Source of the DNA: Archaeoglobi archaeon
GTDB lineage: Archaea > Halobacteriota > Archaeoglobi > Archaeoglobales > Archaeoglobaceae
Direction: 5' to 3'
Assembly (NCBI GenBank): GCA_029259335.1
Contig: JAPDIY010000031.1
Location: 1-47,135 of the forward strand
Length of the DNA: 47,135 nucleotides
Each line of letters starts with the position of its first letter. Positions within the stretch are counted from its first letter, which is position 1. The translations under genes and the position numbers were made by a program. Below the pieces are notes generated by a model. It was not told the DNA's origin. It ran no database searches and worked only from the letters and a program-made list of their open reading frames with translations. Shown piece after piece: positions 17,491-26,342 of this stretch.

Positions 17491-18981
17491 ATGAGAATCT
17501 ACATTAGCTGGGGGTTTTTGGTGTTTTTGGGTACAATCCCTTTCATCCTGCACAAAACCTACCTCATTTCAGATGATTTATTTCTCGGTTCCGTTTACAT
17601 CTACATACTTCTATGCTTAACCCTCTCAGCGGTTATGGCTATTCTTCTTGCAAGGTCTTCAGGAGAGGAAAGAAGAGGACTGTTTCTCTCACTATTGCTG
17701 TTCCTGTCCTTAAATACTTTTGCAGTAGTTACGGTCGGTCAAGCTGTGTGGACTGGAGGACATTTTGTGCTGAACCCAGAGCATTTCAGATATTTTCTGC
17801 CTATCTCACTTGTCGCAAACTTCCCAATCATAGGCTTCCTACTCTGGAAAACTACAAGAGAAGCAGGTTATCTCGATGTCAAACACTTTGTCCTGCCCGT
17901 ACTGGCTGTTATCTTTACAATCATCTTTCTCACGAGATCCATTCTAGATGTTGGTGTGAGGGGTCTCTCCGACTACATACTCATCGGAAATCTAACATGT
18001 GACATAATATCCCTGTCACTCCTGTTAATTTTCCTATCCATCTATCTAAAAACAGAGGCTGTCACGTACTATGGAATTCTAGCAGGTTACTATTCGATAA
18101 GATACATTGAAGATAGCTTGCTTTACTACGCTTATAACAACCTTGCGGGATTTGAACTTCCGATATTTCTGTATTTGGCAAGCACGACTCTGCTATTCTC
18201 AGGAATTCAGCATATATACCGCAGGGAAATCAGGTTTTTGAGCTACTACGAACTTGATCTGGAGAGAAAGAGGTATGCCGAACTCTACGAGAAGGTTAAG
18301 GAACTTCAGGAGATCCTGAGGTTGATAAACAGAATGCTTCGCCACGATATTCTGAACAAGCTACAGGTAATATCAGGATATATAGAGACTTTTATGATGA
18401 CAAAAAACGAGGCTTTGCTGGAAAAAGCACTAAAAGCTGTAAAGGATAGCAGTGACTACATCGACAAGATTCGAGAACTTGAAAAAATAGTGCTGACCCA
18501 AGGTGAGGGGCTAAAGCCTGTTAACGTCAGAAAGGTTATTGAAGATTTGGCAAAGTCGTATCCCATAAAAATAAACACACATGGCCTGTGCTTTGCAATG
18601 GCCGATGAGGCGTTACATTCTGTCATAGACAACATTGTTTCGAACGCGATAAAGCACGGCAGAACGGATAGGATCGACATCTGGCTGAGTGAATTTGAGG
18701 ATGAAGCAGAGATAAAGATTGTCGACTACGGGTTGGGAATTCAACCGGAATTAAAGGGACAGGTTTTCAAGGAGGGTTTCAGATTTGGAGAAGATGCAGG
18801 GAGTGGTCTTGGACTATACATCGTCAAGAAAGTCGTTGATCGGTATGGTGGAAAAGTGTGGATTGAAGATACCAAACCACATGGTGCAACCTTTGTGATA
18901 AGGTTAAAAGCTGCGAGGAGAAGTTTAACTGGCGATGATGAAAGGGCCCCTCTGAGACGTGATGAGGGTTTTGAGTTCTGA
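17491..18981 (+). CDS. Membrane-bound sensor histidine kinase (orphan)
   Basis: The 496-residue protein has about seven hydrophobic helices in residues 1-245, a short coiled segment, then a phosphoacceptor helix with His285 (NRMLRHDILNKLQVISGYIE) and an HATPase domain with N-box IVSNAIKHG and G-box GSGLGLYIVKKVV. It should autophosphorylate in response to a membrane or extracellular signal. No response regulator adjoins it; the nearest is the single-domain regulator at 23988-24356. The multi-helix sensor is not one I can name. Its stop is two bases from the convergent rpoL stop. Confidence 0.9.
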   Translation: MRIYISWGFLVFLGTIPFILHKTYLISDDLFLGSVYIYILLCLTLSAVMAILLARSSGEERRGLFLSLLLFLSLNTFAVVTVGQAVWTGGHFVLNPEHFRYFLPISLVANFPIIGFLLWKTTREAGYLDVKHFVLPVLAVIFTIIFLTRSILDVGVRGLSDYILIGNLTCDIISLSLLLIFLSIYLKTEAVTYYGILAGYYSIRYIEDSLLYYAYNNLAGFELPIFLYLASTTLLFSGIQHIYRREIRFLSYYELDLERKRYAELYEKVKELQEILRLINRMLRHDILNKLQVISGYIETFMMTKNEALLEKALKAVKDSSDYIDKIRELEKIVLTQGEGLKPVNVRKVIEDLAKSYPIKINTHGLCFAMADEALHSVIDNIVSNAIKHGRTDRIDIWLSEFEDEAEIKIVDYGLGIQPELKGQVFKEGFRFGEDAGSGLGLYIVKKVVDRYGGKVWIEDTKPHGATFVIRLKAARRSLTGDDERAPLRRDEGFEF

Positions 18982-18983
18982 GC

Positions 18984-19244
18984 TCATATCTGCTCAATAA
19001 GAGTGTTGCAGGCTTCAATAATTTTTTCATTCGCCCTTTTTATCGCTTCGAGCGGGTTTTTACCGTTTGTGCGAACGTAAAGTTGCGGTTCTCCGACGAG
19101 GGGGTGAGAGATGTTGTATCTTGCCACCACAACGTCTTCATCCTCGACAAGGTAGTGCTGCAAGAGGTTAAGATATGTGTGCTCCTCGCCCTTGAGTATA
19201 AGCTTTACAAAGTCCTCTCCAATCTCGACAATCTTTACCTCCAT
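18984..19244 (-). CDS. rpoL: DNA-directed RNA polymerase subunit L
   Basis: The 86-residue protein is the archaeal Rpo11/RpoL assembly subunit, which pairs with subunit D to nucleate RNA polymerase. The core EEHTYLNLLQHYLVEDEDVV and the HPLVGEPQLYVRT segment are diagnostic. I start it at the ATG at 19244, one base after the csl4 stop and behind GGGTGAGTGG; an upstream in-frame start would run into csl4. It is the last gene of DUF116-METTL5-csl4-rpoL. Confidence 0.95.
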   Translation of the reverse strand: MEVKIVEIGEDFVKLILKGEEHTYLNLLQHYLVEDEDVVVARYNISHPLVGEPQLYVRTNGKNPLEAIKRANEKIIEACNTLIEQI

Positions 19245-19245
19245 A

Positions 19246-19785
19246 TTACCACTCACCCTTTCCGTAGTCACTCGAAATTTTTCTCTTCTCAACTCTACCG
19301 CATTCTGGGCATTTAAGCATGTCGCCTTCCCTTATCATTTCGCTTCTGCAGGAGCTACAGAGTGCCTTTAAAACTCCCATTTCCTTCTCCTTCGTGGAAA
19401 GCCTCAGGTTATCTCCAATAACTCTCGCCTTAACTATATCCAGATATCCAATCGCCTCCGAGATGTCCTTCACATATTTCTCATCAACATTCGATATGTG
19501 AAGAAAGCCGAGACTGCGAGTGGTCAGAGATCTTTCCTCTCCTTTCTTGCTCACGACTTCAACAAGGGCCATCGTGTTCCTCACATCCACGACTCTGCCA
19601 AGCACAACATCGCCCTTCAAAACTTCCGGAATGCTGGCAAAGCTCTCAACATTCGCAACCCTGTCTTTTATAACAAGATACCCCGCAACAGCTGCGAAAA
19701 GTTCGCCATCTTCTTCATAAACTCCCTTTCCTTTCATATATTCTTCTGTCGATCCTATCTTATCTCCCGGCATTACAACTTTCAT
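19246..19785 (-). CDS. csl4: Exosome complex RNA-binding protein Csl4
   Basis: The 179-residue protein caps the archaeal exosome and recruits RNA and partners to the 3'-5' exonuclease ring. It has the N-terminal domain (MPGDKIGSTEEY), a central S1-type domain (VVLGRVVDVRNTMALVEVV) and a C-terminal zinc ribbon (CSSC and CPECG). It closely resembles the A. fulgidus protein as I recall it, which is my best lineage clue. I prefer the ATG at 19785 over the TTG at 19794 on family alignment. It overlaps the methylase by about 26 bp and precedes rpoL by one base. Confidence 0.93.
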   Translation of the reverse strand: MKVVMPGDKIGSTEEYMKGKGVYEEDGELFAAVAGYLVIKDRVANVESFASIPEVLKGDVVLGRVVDVRNTMALVEVVSKKGEERSLTTRSLGFLHISNVDEKYVKDISEAIGYLDIVKARVIGDNLRLSTKEKEMGVLKALCSSCRSEMIREGDMLKCPECGRVEKRKISSDYGKGEW

Positions 19786-20374
19786 ATTTCTCAATCCTGA
19801 ATACCTCTACGGGTATATATTTAAATGCTTTTTCATGGAACGAGTACGTTTTTCTCAGGGGAATCGAGAACTTCCAGATGTGTGTAACCCTAAATCCGCA
19901 TTCCTCTGCCATTTTTTCGACAAACTTTGAACTTCCTGCTGAGTGTATTGTGTAAATCACATTGGAAATCTCAAACGCCTTCTGCAGAAAAGGTCTGTCC
20001 GCATGCCTCCTCTGAATTCCGAAGGGCGGGTTCATTATCACCGTTCCCCTCTTCTTGATCTTCACGTCCTTGACATCGGTGCACACGAAGTCAGCATCAG
20101 CATTCATTTCTGCAGCATTCTTCCTCGCTATTTTCAAAGCTTCAGGATCGACATCGAATCCAACCGAGTAGGCTCCCAAGAGGGATGCTGCGATTGCGAG
20201 AATTCCAGTGCCACAGCCGAGGTCGAAAACGGTATTCAGGTCATCATTCAGTCTGGCGTTTACAATGATAAATGCGGCAAGGCTTGGCGGAGTTACGTAC
20301 TGTTCAAGTTTAATTTTTGGACTCTCAAACCCCCTCAAACTCTCAAGAATTATTTCCAGCTCCCTCTTCTTCAT
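19760..20374 (-). CDS. METTL5-like RNA N6-adenine methyltransferase
   Basis: The 204-residue SAM-dependent methylase has motif I FDLGCGTGILAIAASLLGA and the catalytic NPPFG motif in MNPPFGIQRRHADR, characteristic of the METTL5/COG2263 family. In eukaryotes METTL5 makes an m6A in small-subunit rRNA, so an rRNA target is the natural inference. A C-terminal hydrophilic region completes the fold. It overlaps DUF116 by 32 bp and csl4 by 26 bp, so these genes are tightly coupled in an RNA-related operon. Confidence 0.88.
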   Translation of the reverse strand: MKKRELEIILESLRGFESPKIKLEQYVTPPSLAAFIIVNARLNDDLNTVFDLGCGTGILAIAASLLGAYSVGFDVDPEALKIARKNAAEMNADADFVCTDVKDVKIKKRGTVIMNPPFGIQRRHADRPFLQKAFEISNVIYTIHSAGSSKFVEKMAEECGFRVTHIWKFSIPLRKTYSFHEKAFKYIPVEVFRIEKYESCNAGR

Positions 20375-20930
20375 CCGTCAGTCCCATCTTGAGATATCTC
20401 TTTACCTCATCAACGTCAACCTCTGTATCAACACATCCGGTCTTTTTGAGGGGAATACATTGATGAGGTATGCCCTTCATAGAAAGTCTCTCACTCGCCT
20501 CGCAGAGTTCTGGAACGCATGCAACACCGAGGCAGGCAAAGCTGTCAAGTTCTGAAACTATCTGCTTCAGTATCTTGTAAACCATGCTTCCTCCTGGAAC
20601 AATGTAAATGTGCTTGTAGCCAAGATTCTCGGCGAGTTCCACGATCTCCGCAACGCTACAAGAGCCGCACTTCTTACACACATATCCTTTTTCGGTAAGT
20701 TCTGCCTCACAGTTTTTCGAGTTTCTCAGGCATTGCGGGAGAAATATGACTCTACTGGATGGTGGCAAGCTTTTCCACTCTTTCCTGTACGCTCTGTTTT
20801 TCACTATAATATAAATAAGGTCCGCGAGCCCCTCATCCTCACCCAGAACTTTCAAAGCTCCCTTTATCGCATTCTTTGAGCTCAAATCTGCTCCTATAGA
20901 CATCAACCTTGATATGATCTTGTCTATCAT
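20343..20930 (-). CDS. DUF116 family cysteine-rich protein
   Basis: The 195-residue protein matches DUF116. It carries a cysteine cluster (CLRNSKNC, VCKKCGSC), the IVPGGSMVYKILKQI segment and further cysteines in ACLGVACVPELCEA and GCVD, which suggests a metal or iron-sulfur centre. Function is unknown. It is the first gene of the DUF116-METTL5-csl4-rpoL unit; a TATA-like AAAATTTAAATTTTG lies about 30 nt before the ATG. Confidence 0.85.
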   Translation of the reverse strand: MIDKIISRLMSIGADLSSKNAIKGALKVLGEDEGLADLIYIIVKNRAYRKEWKSLPPSSRVIFLPQCLRNSKNCEAELTEKGYVCKKCGSCSVAEIVELAENLGYKHIYIVPGGSMVYKILKQIVSELDSFACLGVACVPELCEASERLSMKGIPHQCIPLKKTGCVDTEVDVDEVKRYLKMGLTDEEEGAGNNS

Positions 20931-21000
20931 TCGGTTAAACCTTAATGTTCAAAATTTAAATTTTACCCGTTTCGCGTTGATTGCAACACCGGTTCGAAAA

Positions 21001-23079
21001 TTACTTGATACTCCCGATCTTAGCCGCTAACCTTGCCAGAACCTCTTTCCTTTTGGCCTGGACAAACTTTATCGACCCTACAACCAAATGTCCCCCTCCA
21101 TCAACTCCCGCAACTATCTCCTCTCTCAGTTCCTGAACCAGCCTTGGAATATCAAGCTCCACACCCTCGCTCCTGATGACTGCAAAATCCGGCCCGTAGC
21201 CAATAGTAACAATTCTCTCGTATTTCTGCTTCAACCTGTCGTGCACCTCTCCGGTAAGCTTGCCCGGTGGGGGGAAGGTGAACTTCTTGGCGTAGTTCTC
21301 AACATCCAAGGCAGCCAAGGCTATACCGTTGGGCAGCATTTGAACCCTAACCCCGTCCATCGCCGTCTTAACCTGCTCCTCAATTGCCTCCTTCGCATAC
21401 TGCGAGAGCATCTCCACGAACTTCACATGCCTGTCCTGCCTTCCAAAGCCGAGTATTTCGTGCATGATCTGGCTCGCTGATCTGAATCTCAGGTAAAAGC
21501 CCTCATACTCCACAGCAATGGCTATGTCTGCAAGTTCCTCCCTGCTTTTTCCAGATAGCTCCACGTATTTCTCAACCTCCCCCTCAGCCCTATCACCAAC
21601 AACACTTACCGCCGCAAGGAGCTTCAAATCCAGATTCGAAATCATTCTGGCTATTTCCACACACAGAATCCCCGAGGTGTAGTTGCTGTCTCCACCAACC
21701 TTGTAAGGGTTAACGTGGTAGAGCAGATAGCGATCTACCTCCTCATCGGGAAAATGGTGATCTATGGTTATCACATCCGCCCCAAAAAGCAGGAACTGCC
21801 TTATAGCCGGTACATCCTCCATTCCAGAGCCATTATCAACCAGAACGACAAGGGGTATCTTGTCCCCATATCTCTCCATATCTTCAAGACTCTCGTCGAG
21901 ATCTCTCACAACATCCTCAAGCTCGTAGAACGGAGCCCTCGAAACTCTTCTTTTAACCAGATAATACTTCGCATCACTGTCTGAATGTACCCTTTCAACG
22001 AGATCGATTAGCGCCTTCTCAAGAGCCACCCCTCCACATGTCCCATCAGCATCCCAGTGGTGCCTTATGATAATTGGCCTTGATTCGTAAATGGCCCTCT
22101 TCAGCTCTTTTGCCACCCTGAGCATGTCCTCTTTCAACGCATCCAGAATCTCACTCTCGATAAGGAATCCCCTGAACTCAGGCTCACAGGCCTTCTCTAT
22201 CTCCTCCTGAATTCTCTTTCTTATCTCATACGCTTCTTCTCCCAGCAGCTTTTCCATCTCAAGAATCTCTATCTGAAGCTTCGTCTCTCTCCTCTTTACG
22301 ATCCCCACAACCCTCACAACATCATCAACCCTTACTTCAGGAAACGCCCTCTCCCCTCCTTCGAAGGCTGCTGCATTGACACTCGCCCTGCCATCAAGAA
22401 GTGTAAAGATTGTTGGTCCACCCGTGAGCTTGACGTGGGTAACCATTCCCCTGACTTCGACCATTTTTCCCACATAATTCTCAAGCTCCGAGATGCCAAC
22501 CCTCTTAACATCCTTCGAAACGTCAACAACCGCAAATCCATCCATCTTCACAGGCTTCAGATCTATTTCACCGCTCAGAGTTATGTTGCTCACCTGAACG
22601 AGCACATCTTCGTCCTCATTGAACTTAAATCCGCCAAGGTTTTTGCGGTGAATTAACCCTCTCAACCTCTTGTTGAGATTTACGAAAACACCTATGTCAG
22701 TGACAGCAGAGACCTTTCCCAAATAAACTCTGTTGAGCCTGACATCCTCAAGCCCGCAGCTATTGCTCAGTCTATATGCATGGGGCTTTTTCCTGCATGA
22801 AGGGCAGAGTTCGTGGTTTCCAATGACCTTTGCCCCACATATCCTGCACTTTCCAGCCTTTCCCGTCCCATTGCACTCTTTGCAAACCTGCATGATCTTA
22901 ACCTTCCCCGTTCCTCTGCAGACCCCGCAGATACCATTCATAAACATCTTTATCTGCTCATCCGATAGCTCTGCTGTCATTTTCGGATCAAAGCTCTTCG
23001 ACTTCCCGGTCCCGCTGCAGATCTCACATGTTTTCTCTATCTCGATGTAGCCTCTGCCCTCACAGGCTTCACACTTCAT
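21001..23079 (-). CDS. Archaeal RecJ-like DHH phosphoesterase with DnaJ-type zinc fingers (COG1107)
   Basis: The 692-residue protein has four CxxCxGxG repeats at residues 3-10, 18-25, 51-58 and 66-73, more zinc cysteines to about 95, an S1 domain (VYLGKVSAVTDIGVFVNLNK), an OB-fold (VEVRGMVTHVKLTGGPTIF), then the DHH catalytic region (HHWDADGTCGG and VITIDHHFPD) and a C-terminal DHHA1-like part. This order is that of COG1107, predicted single-strand nucleases or nano-RNases acting on DNA or RNA. It follows cbiB with an 11-bp gap. Confidence 0.9.
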   Translation of the reverse strand: MKCEACEGRGYIEIEKTCEICSGTGKSKSFDPKMTAELSDEQIKMFMNGICGVCRGTGKVKIMQVCKECNGTGKAGKCRICGAKVIGNHELCPSCRKKPHAYRLSNSCGLEDVRLNRVYLGKVSAVTDIGVFVNLNKRLRGLIHRKNLGGFKFNEDEDVLVQVSNITLSGEIDLKPVKMDGFAVVDVSKDVKRVGISELENYVGKMVEVRGMVTHVKLTGGPTIFTLLDGRASVNAAAFEGGERAFPEVRVDDVVRVVGIVKRRETKLQIEILEMEKLLGEEAYEIRKRIQEEIEKACEPEFRGFLIESEILDALKEDMLRVAKELKRAIYESRPIIIRHHWDADGTCGGVALEKALIDLVERVHSDSDAKYYLVKRRVSRAPFYELEDVVRDLDESLEDMERYGDKIPLVVLVDNGSGMEDVPAIRQFLLFGADVITIDHHFPDEEVDRYLLYHVNPYKVGGDSNYTSGILCVEIARMISNLDLKLLAAVSVVGDRAEGEVEKYVELSGKSREELADIAIAVEYEGFYLRFRSASQIMHEILGFGRQDRHVKFVEMLSQYAKEAIEEQVKTAMDGVRVQMLPNGIALAALDVENYAKKFTFPPPGKLTGEVHDRLKQKYERIVTIGYGPDFAVIRSEGVELDIPRLVQELREEIVAGVDGGGHLVVGSIKFVQAKRKEVLARLAAKIGSIK

Positions 23080-23090
23080 CGCCCCAAAAG

Positions 23091-23951
23091 CTACAGATGA
23101 GTTAATAATACTATCCTGATTGCAATAACGGCAGCAAAAAACGTCACAGCAATAGCACTCAGTATCTTGAATGCCCCGATTGCTTCCTCAACAAGCGAGA
23201 CGTTTGCCTTTCTGCCCGGAAGCAAGTAGTAGCCGGGTTTTTCAAGCTCTACATTCAGAATGTAAGACATTGCAGCAATTGCACATCCGTTTAGTTTCAC
23301 ATTTCTTTCAATGCCGTACCTCAAAGCTCCTCTCTTCAATAACTCAAAAAAGATTAAGGAAATTCTTGCAGGTACGAAGTTGAGAACATCGTCAAGTTTC
23401 GCAGCAAACTTGCCAAAATACTCGTATCTTCCCTTTCTGTACCCGATCATGGCATCGCAGGTGTTTACAGCCTTGTAAACCATCGCTCCTGCAACTCCAA
23501 AAATGGAGAAATAGAAAAGGGGAGAAACAAGGCCGTCAACATAGTTCTCAGCAACAGATTCTATTACAGCAGAGCAAAGTTGTTCCTCACCCAGTTCTGC
23601 AGTGTTTCTACTCACAATTTGCTGCACAGCCTCTCTATCCACCCCATCCCTTACACACCTTTCAGCATGGACAATCATGCTCCTGATGGATACTGCAGAG
23701 AAGAGAAGGTAAACGTGCCATAGGAGGCACCATGGTTGAGGAAGAGGAATTAGAGCCAAAGTTAAGGCAAAGACAACAACCGCAAGGGTCGAAAATGCTC
23801 CATAAATCATGTCGAAGATGTGATTTGAAATTTTAAGTTTTTCTAAAAAAGATATGAGCTTTCCGAACCAGAAGACTGGGTGGATAACCAAAGGTGGTTC
23901 GGAGAAAAAGATGTCAAGGATTGCCGCAAGCAGCAGTACCAACAACTCCAT
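23091..23951 (-). CDS. cbiB: Adenosylcobinamide-phosphate synthase
   Basis: The 286-residue membrane protein attaches the aminopropanol arm to adenosylcobyric acid in cobalamin synthesis. The N-terminal DIFFSEPPLVIHPVFWFGKL, the SRNTAELGEEQLCSAVIESV motif and VAENYVDGLVSPLFY are characteristic, with about five hydrophobic helices. No other cobalamin gene is in the window. It is first in a two-gene unit with the RecJ-like gene; a TATA box (GATTAAATTTTTC) lies about 27 nt before the ATG. Confidence 0.92.
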   Translation of the reverse strand: MELLVLLLAAILDIFFSEPPLVIHPVFWFGKLISFLEKLKISNHIFDMIYGAFSTLAVVVFALTLALIPLPQPWCLLWHVYLLFSAVSIRSMIVHAERCVRDGVDREAVQQIVSRNTAELGEEQLCSAVIESVAENYVDGLVSPLFYFSIFGVAGAMVYKAVNTCDAMIGYRKGRYEYFGKFAAKLDDVLNFVPARISLIFFELLKRGALRYGIERNVKLNGCAIAAMSYILNVELEKPGYYLLPGRKANVSLVEEAIGAFKILSAIAVTFFAAVIAIRIVLLTHL

Positions 23952-23987
23952 TGGAAAAAAAGAACTCAGTGTGTTAGAAAAATTTAA

Positions 23988-24356
23988 TCATGAACCCGCT
24001 ACAGCACTGGCGACGTACTTTTCAATAATGCCCTTCAGCATCCTCCTCGTGAAGGGTTTCTCTATCACCTCCTTTACCCCAGCTTCCAGCATCTCCTTTC
24101 CTCTGCTTCTGGCAAAAGCGGTGAGACCTATTATGATGGCTTTAGGATCAATTTTCAGAATCTCCTTTGTAGCCTCAACCCCGTCCATCTGGGGCATTGA
24201 AACATCCATCAAAACGAGATCTGGACGCATGCTCTCGTATATCCTTATAGCTTCATAGCCGTTGGTAGCTTCGATTATCTCGTAATCTTTCAGCATAACC
24301 TTTATGATTTCCCTTATGCTCTCGTCATCATCCACAACCAGCACTTTTATGCTCAT
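23988..24356 (-). CDS. Single-domain response regulator (orphan, CheY-like)
   Basis: The 122-residue receiver domain has the acidic pocket VDDDE near residues 8-12, phosphoacceptor Asp51 in LMDVSMPQMDG and Lys100 in EKPF. No output domain follows, so it must act through a partner. The start is ATG at 24356 (24359 is also possible). The TATA box AGCTTTTAAAG lies about 25-28 nt upstream, so the mRNA is probably leaderless and upstream in-frame codons are excluded. The orphan kinase at 17491 is the nearest possible donor. Confidence 0.88.
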   Translation of the reverse strand: MSIKVLVVDDDESIREIIKVMLKDYEIIEATNGYEAIRIYESMRPDLVLMDVSMPQMDGVEATKEILKIDPKAIIIGLTAFARSRGKEMLEAGVKEVIEKPFTRRMLKGIIEKYVASAVAGS

Positions 24357-24362
24357 CATTAC

Positions 24363-24390
24363 TACTATAGTAATCAACTTTAAAAGCTTT
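24363..24390 (-). promoter_or_regulatory. Response-regulator promoter with 10-bp palindrome at the start site
   Basis: A TATA box (AGCTTTTAAAG, minus strand, near 24380-24390) is followed by the perfect palindrome TACTATAGTA at 24363-24372. The palindrome sits between the TATA box and the ATG, where a bound repressor would block initiation. Confidence 0.4.
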
Positions 24391-24420
24391 TCTCTTAACA
24401 TTGAAATAGGTGAAATTGTG

Positions 24421-25635
24421 TCAGACTGGATTATCTGTTTCAATAACTCTTCCAAGCCTTTCCCCGCATTCAAGTGCTTCAGTTCCCCTAAGATAAACCT
24501 CCTTTGGAAAAATCGCTTTAAAACTCTCGTAAGGTGTCCAGCCACATTTAGAGTGAAGTTTGTCTGCGTTTATCTCCTCAACATTTTTCAACTCGAAGAC
24601 AGCAAGGTTTGCAAATTTCCCAACTTCAATCTCTCCGTAATCTCTGAAACCGAAAATTTTTGCAGGGTTGGCAGCTATCTTCTCAACCAGATCTCTAAAG
24701 CTCACGACACCTCTTGTTGCGAGGAAAACAAAAATCGGGTACATTGTTTCCACACCTGGAAATCCAGGTGCACCAGCCTTTTTGTCCTCAGGCGTATGGG
24801 GTGCGTGGTCTGATGCGAGCACGTCTGCTCTGTGAAAGTTCCTCAAGAGCCATTCCACCTCATCTCTGCTCCTCAAAGGTGGATTTACGTTAACAGCATC
24901 TCCAAGTCTTGCATACTCTTCAGTTGAAAACAAGAGGTGATGAGGTGTGACTTCAAACGTCGAGTCGCTTTCCATTATCATCTCTGCCGCATCCTTTGTG
25001 GATATATGGCAGAAGTGAAAGCTCGATATCTTCAAAGCCTTCTCAACCGCCCTTATCTCCGCCTCCCTGCTTCTGAACCTGAAGTTCGGGAAGCCGGGTT
25101 TAACGAACTCTGGATCCTCGGCGTGAAGCGTGATTAAGCTTTGAAGCTCTGAAACGACCTTTCTAAGAGTTTCGTAGCCAATCTGCAAATCCTCGTTGTT
25201 GTGCTGGATGAAAACCTCCCCGATGGCCGGCAGGTAATATTTCCGTCTTATTTTTTCCACGATAATGTCAATCTCGTCGCAGTTTGAGTTCGTCAGCGCG
25301 AAGTTAAGGGTGTAATCAACAAAAGCCTTCTTTTTCGCCACCTCCATCCTCCTAAAGTAAATATCCTCCGAATCAACTACAGGCTTTGTGTTGGGCTGAT
25401 CAACAACAAGGCAGATTCCACCATGCAGTGCCGCTTCCGTCCCAGTCTCAATCGTTTCCTTGTGCTTCTCCTCAAAATCCCTGAGATGAACGTGGACATC
25501 AATTCCGGCAGGTAAAATTACGCCTTTAACCTTCCTTCCATCAACAAGCTTTCCTACTCTCCTAATCTTGCCTTCTTCAACCTCAATTCCCGCTTCAACG
25601 AACTCTCCTCTGTAGAAAATCCTACCCCTTAGCAT
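24421..25635 (-). CDS. pyrC: Dihydroorotase
   Basis: The 404-residue cytosolic zinc amidohydrolase closes carbamoyl aspartate to dihydroorotate in pyrimidine synthesis. The first metal motif is HVHLRD (His48, His50), with later sites in LVVDQPNTKP, FCHISTKDAAE and the ASDHAPHTPEDKK signature. The C-terminal IEVGKFANLAVFEL is typical of amidohydrolases. It overlaps the upstream CinA-like gene by 14 bp, so they are co-translated. Confidence 0.94.
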   Translation of the reverse strand: MLRGRIFYRGEFVEAGIEVEEGKIRRVGKLVDGRKVKGVILPAGIDVHVHLRDFEEKHKETIETGTEAALHGGICLVVDQPNTKPVVDSEDIYFRRMEVAKKKAFVDYTLNFALTNSNCDEIDIIVEKIRRKYYLPAIGEVFIQHNNEDLQIGYETLRKVVSELQSLITLHAEDPEFVKPGFPNFRFRSREAEIRAVEKALKISSFHFCHISTKDAAEMIMESDSTFEVTPHHLLFSTEEYARLGDAVNVNPPLRSRDEVEWLLRNFHRADVLASDHAPHTPEDKKAGAPGFPGVETMYPIFVFLATRGVVSFRDLVEKIAANPAKIFGFRDYGEIEVGKFANLAVFELKNVEEINADKLHSKCGWTPYESFKAIFPKEVYLRGTEALECGERLGRVIETDNPV

Positions 25636-26311
25636 TTACAAGCTCCTCAAACTTTTTTATAGCCTCTTTCACCCTCTTTTCATCACTACCTGAGAACTTC
25701 ACCAGCACGTAACCCGATTTGGGATATGATCCAATCTGGACGTCTGGAAACTGCTCAACCACCCGATTAAGTTTATCCACAATTTTTACCTCAAAACCCT
25801 CAATTCTCACTGTATCCTCGTAGTAACTACCTTTCTCAAACCTATCCAGTATTTTTTCAAACGTGTTCTCCATCTCTGCTGGCACTCCGGGCATAACGGC
25901 AACATTCTCAACGATAAAGGCTGGAGCAGCCCCAACATCGTTCCAGATTATCTCACTGCCCTCAGGAACAGAAGAAATCTTCCTCACAGCCTCCTCGTTT
26001 CTGCTGAGCTTGCTCAACCAGTCATAGACCTCCCTATTTATCACAAGCTTTTTTCCAAAGGCTTTGGCTATACCCTCGGCAGTAACGTCATCATGAGTTG
26101 CTCCGAGCCCACCGGTGACGAGAACAAAATCTGCATCCTCCGATGCCTTTCTCACCTCTTCCGCAATAATATCTACATCGTCGGGGATTGTTGTTATCTT
26201 CTTCACCTTATGGCCCAGCTTAGTGAGCTTTTTTGCCATGTACGCCGCATTCGTGTTGCTTATATCTCCGCTGAGTATCTCGTTTCCAACAGAGATTATG
26301 ATAAAGTCCAT
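25622..26311 (-). CDS. CinA/MoaB-like molybdopterin-binding domain protein (NMN-deamidase related)
   Basis: The 229-residue protein has the MoCF-biosynthesis fold seen in CinA N-termini: SVGNEILSGDISNTNAAYMA, then VLVTGGLGATHDDVT and VMPGVPAEM. The C-terminal amidohydrolase domain of full CinA is absent. Such archaeal proteins are annotated as nicotinamide mononucleotide deamidase-related; a nucleotide pyrophosphatase activity is also possible. The ATG at 26311 is chosen because a TATA-like TTTTAAATTTAAAAC lies about 25 nt upstream. It is the first gene of the pyrC unit. Confidence 0.88.
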   Translation of the reverse strand: MDFIIISVGNEILSGDISNTNAAYMAKKLTKLGHKVKKITTIPDDVDIIAEEVRKASEDADFVLVTGGLGATHDDVTAEGIAKAFGKKLVINREVYDWLSKLSRNEEAVRKISSVPEGSEIIWNDVGAAPAFIVENVAVMPGVPAEMENTFEKILDRFEKGSYYEDTVRIEGFEVKIVDKLNRVVEQFPDVQIGSYPKSGYVLVKFSGSDEKRVKEAIKKFEELVNAKG

Positions 26312-26342
26312 AATGAATAAAGAGAGTTTTAAATTTAAAATG

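Noticed and set aside
20991-20998. GGTTCGAA, which resembles a tRNA T-arm
   Set aside because: No acceptor stem, anticodon arm or D-arm could be fitted around it; the sequence before it is the promoter region of the DUF116 gene.
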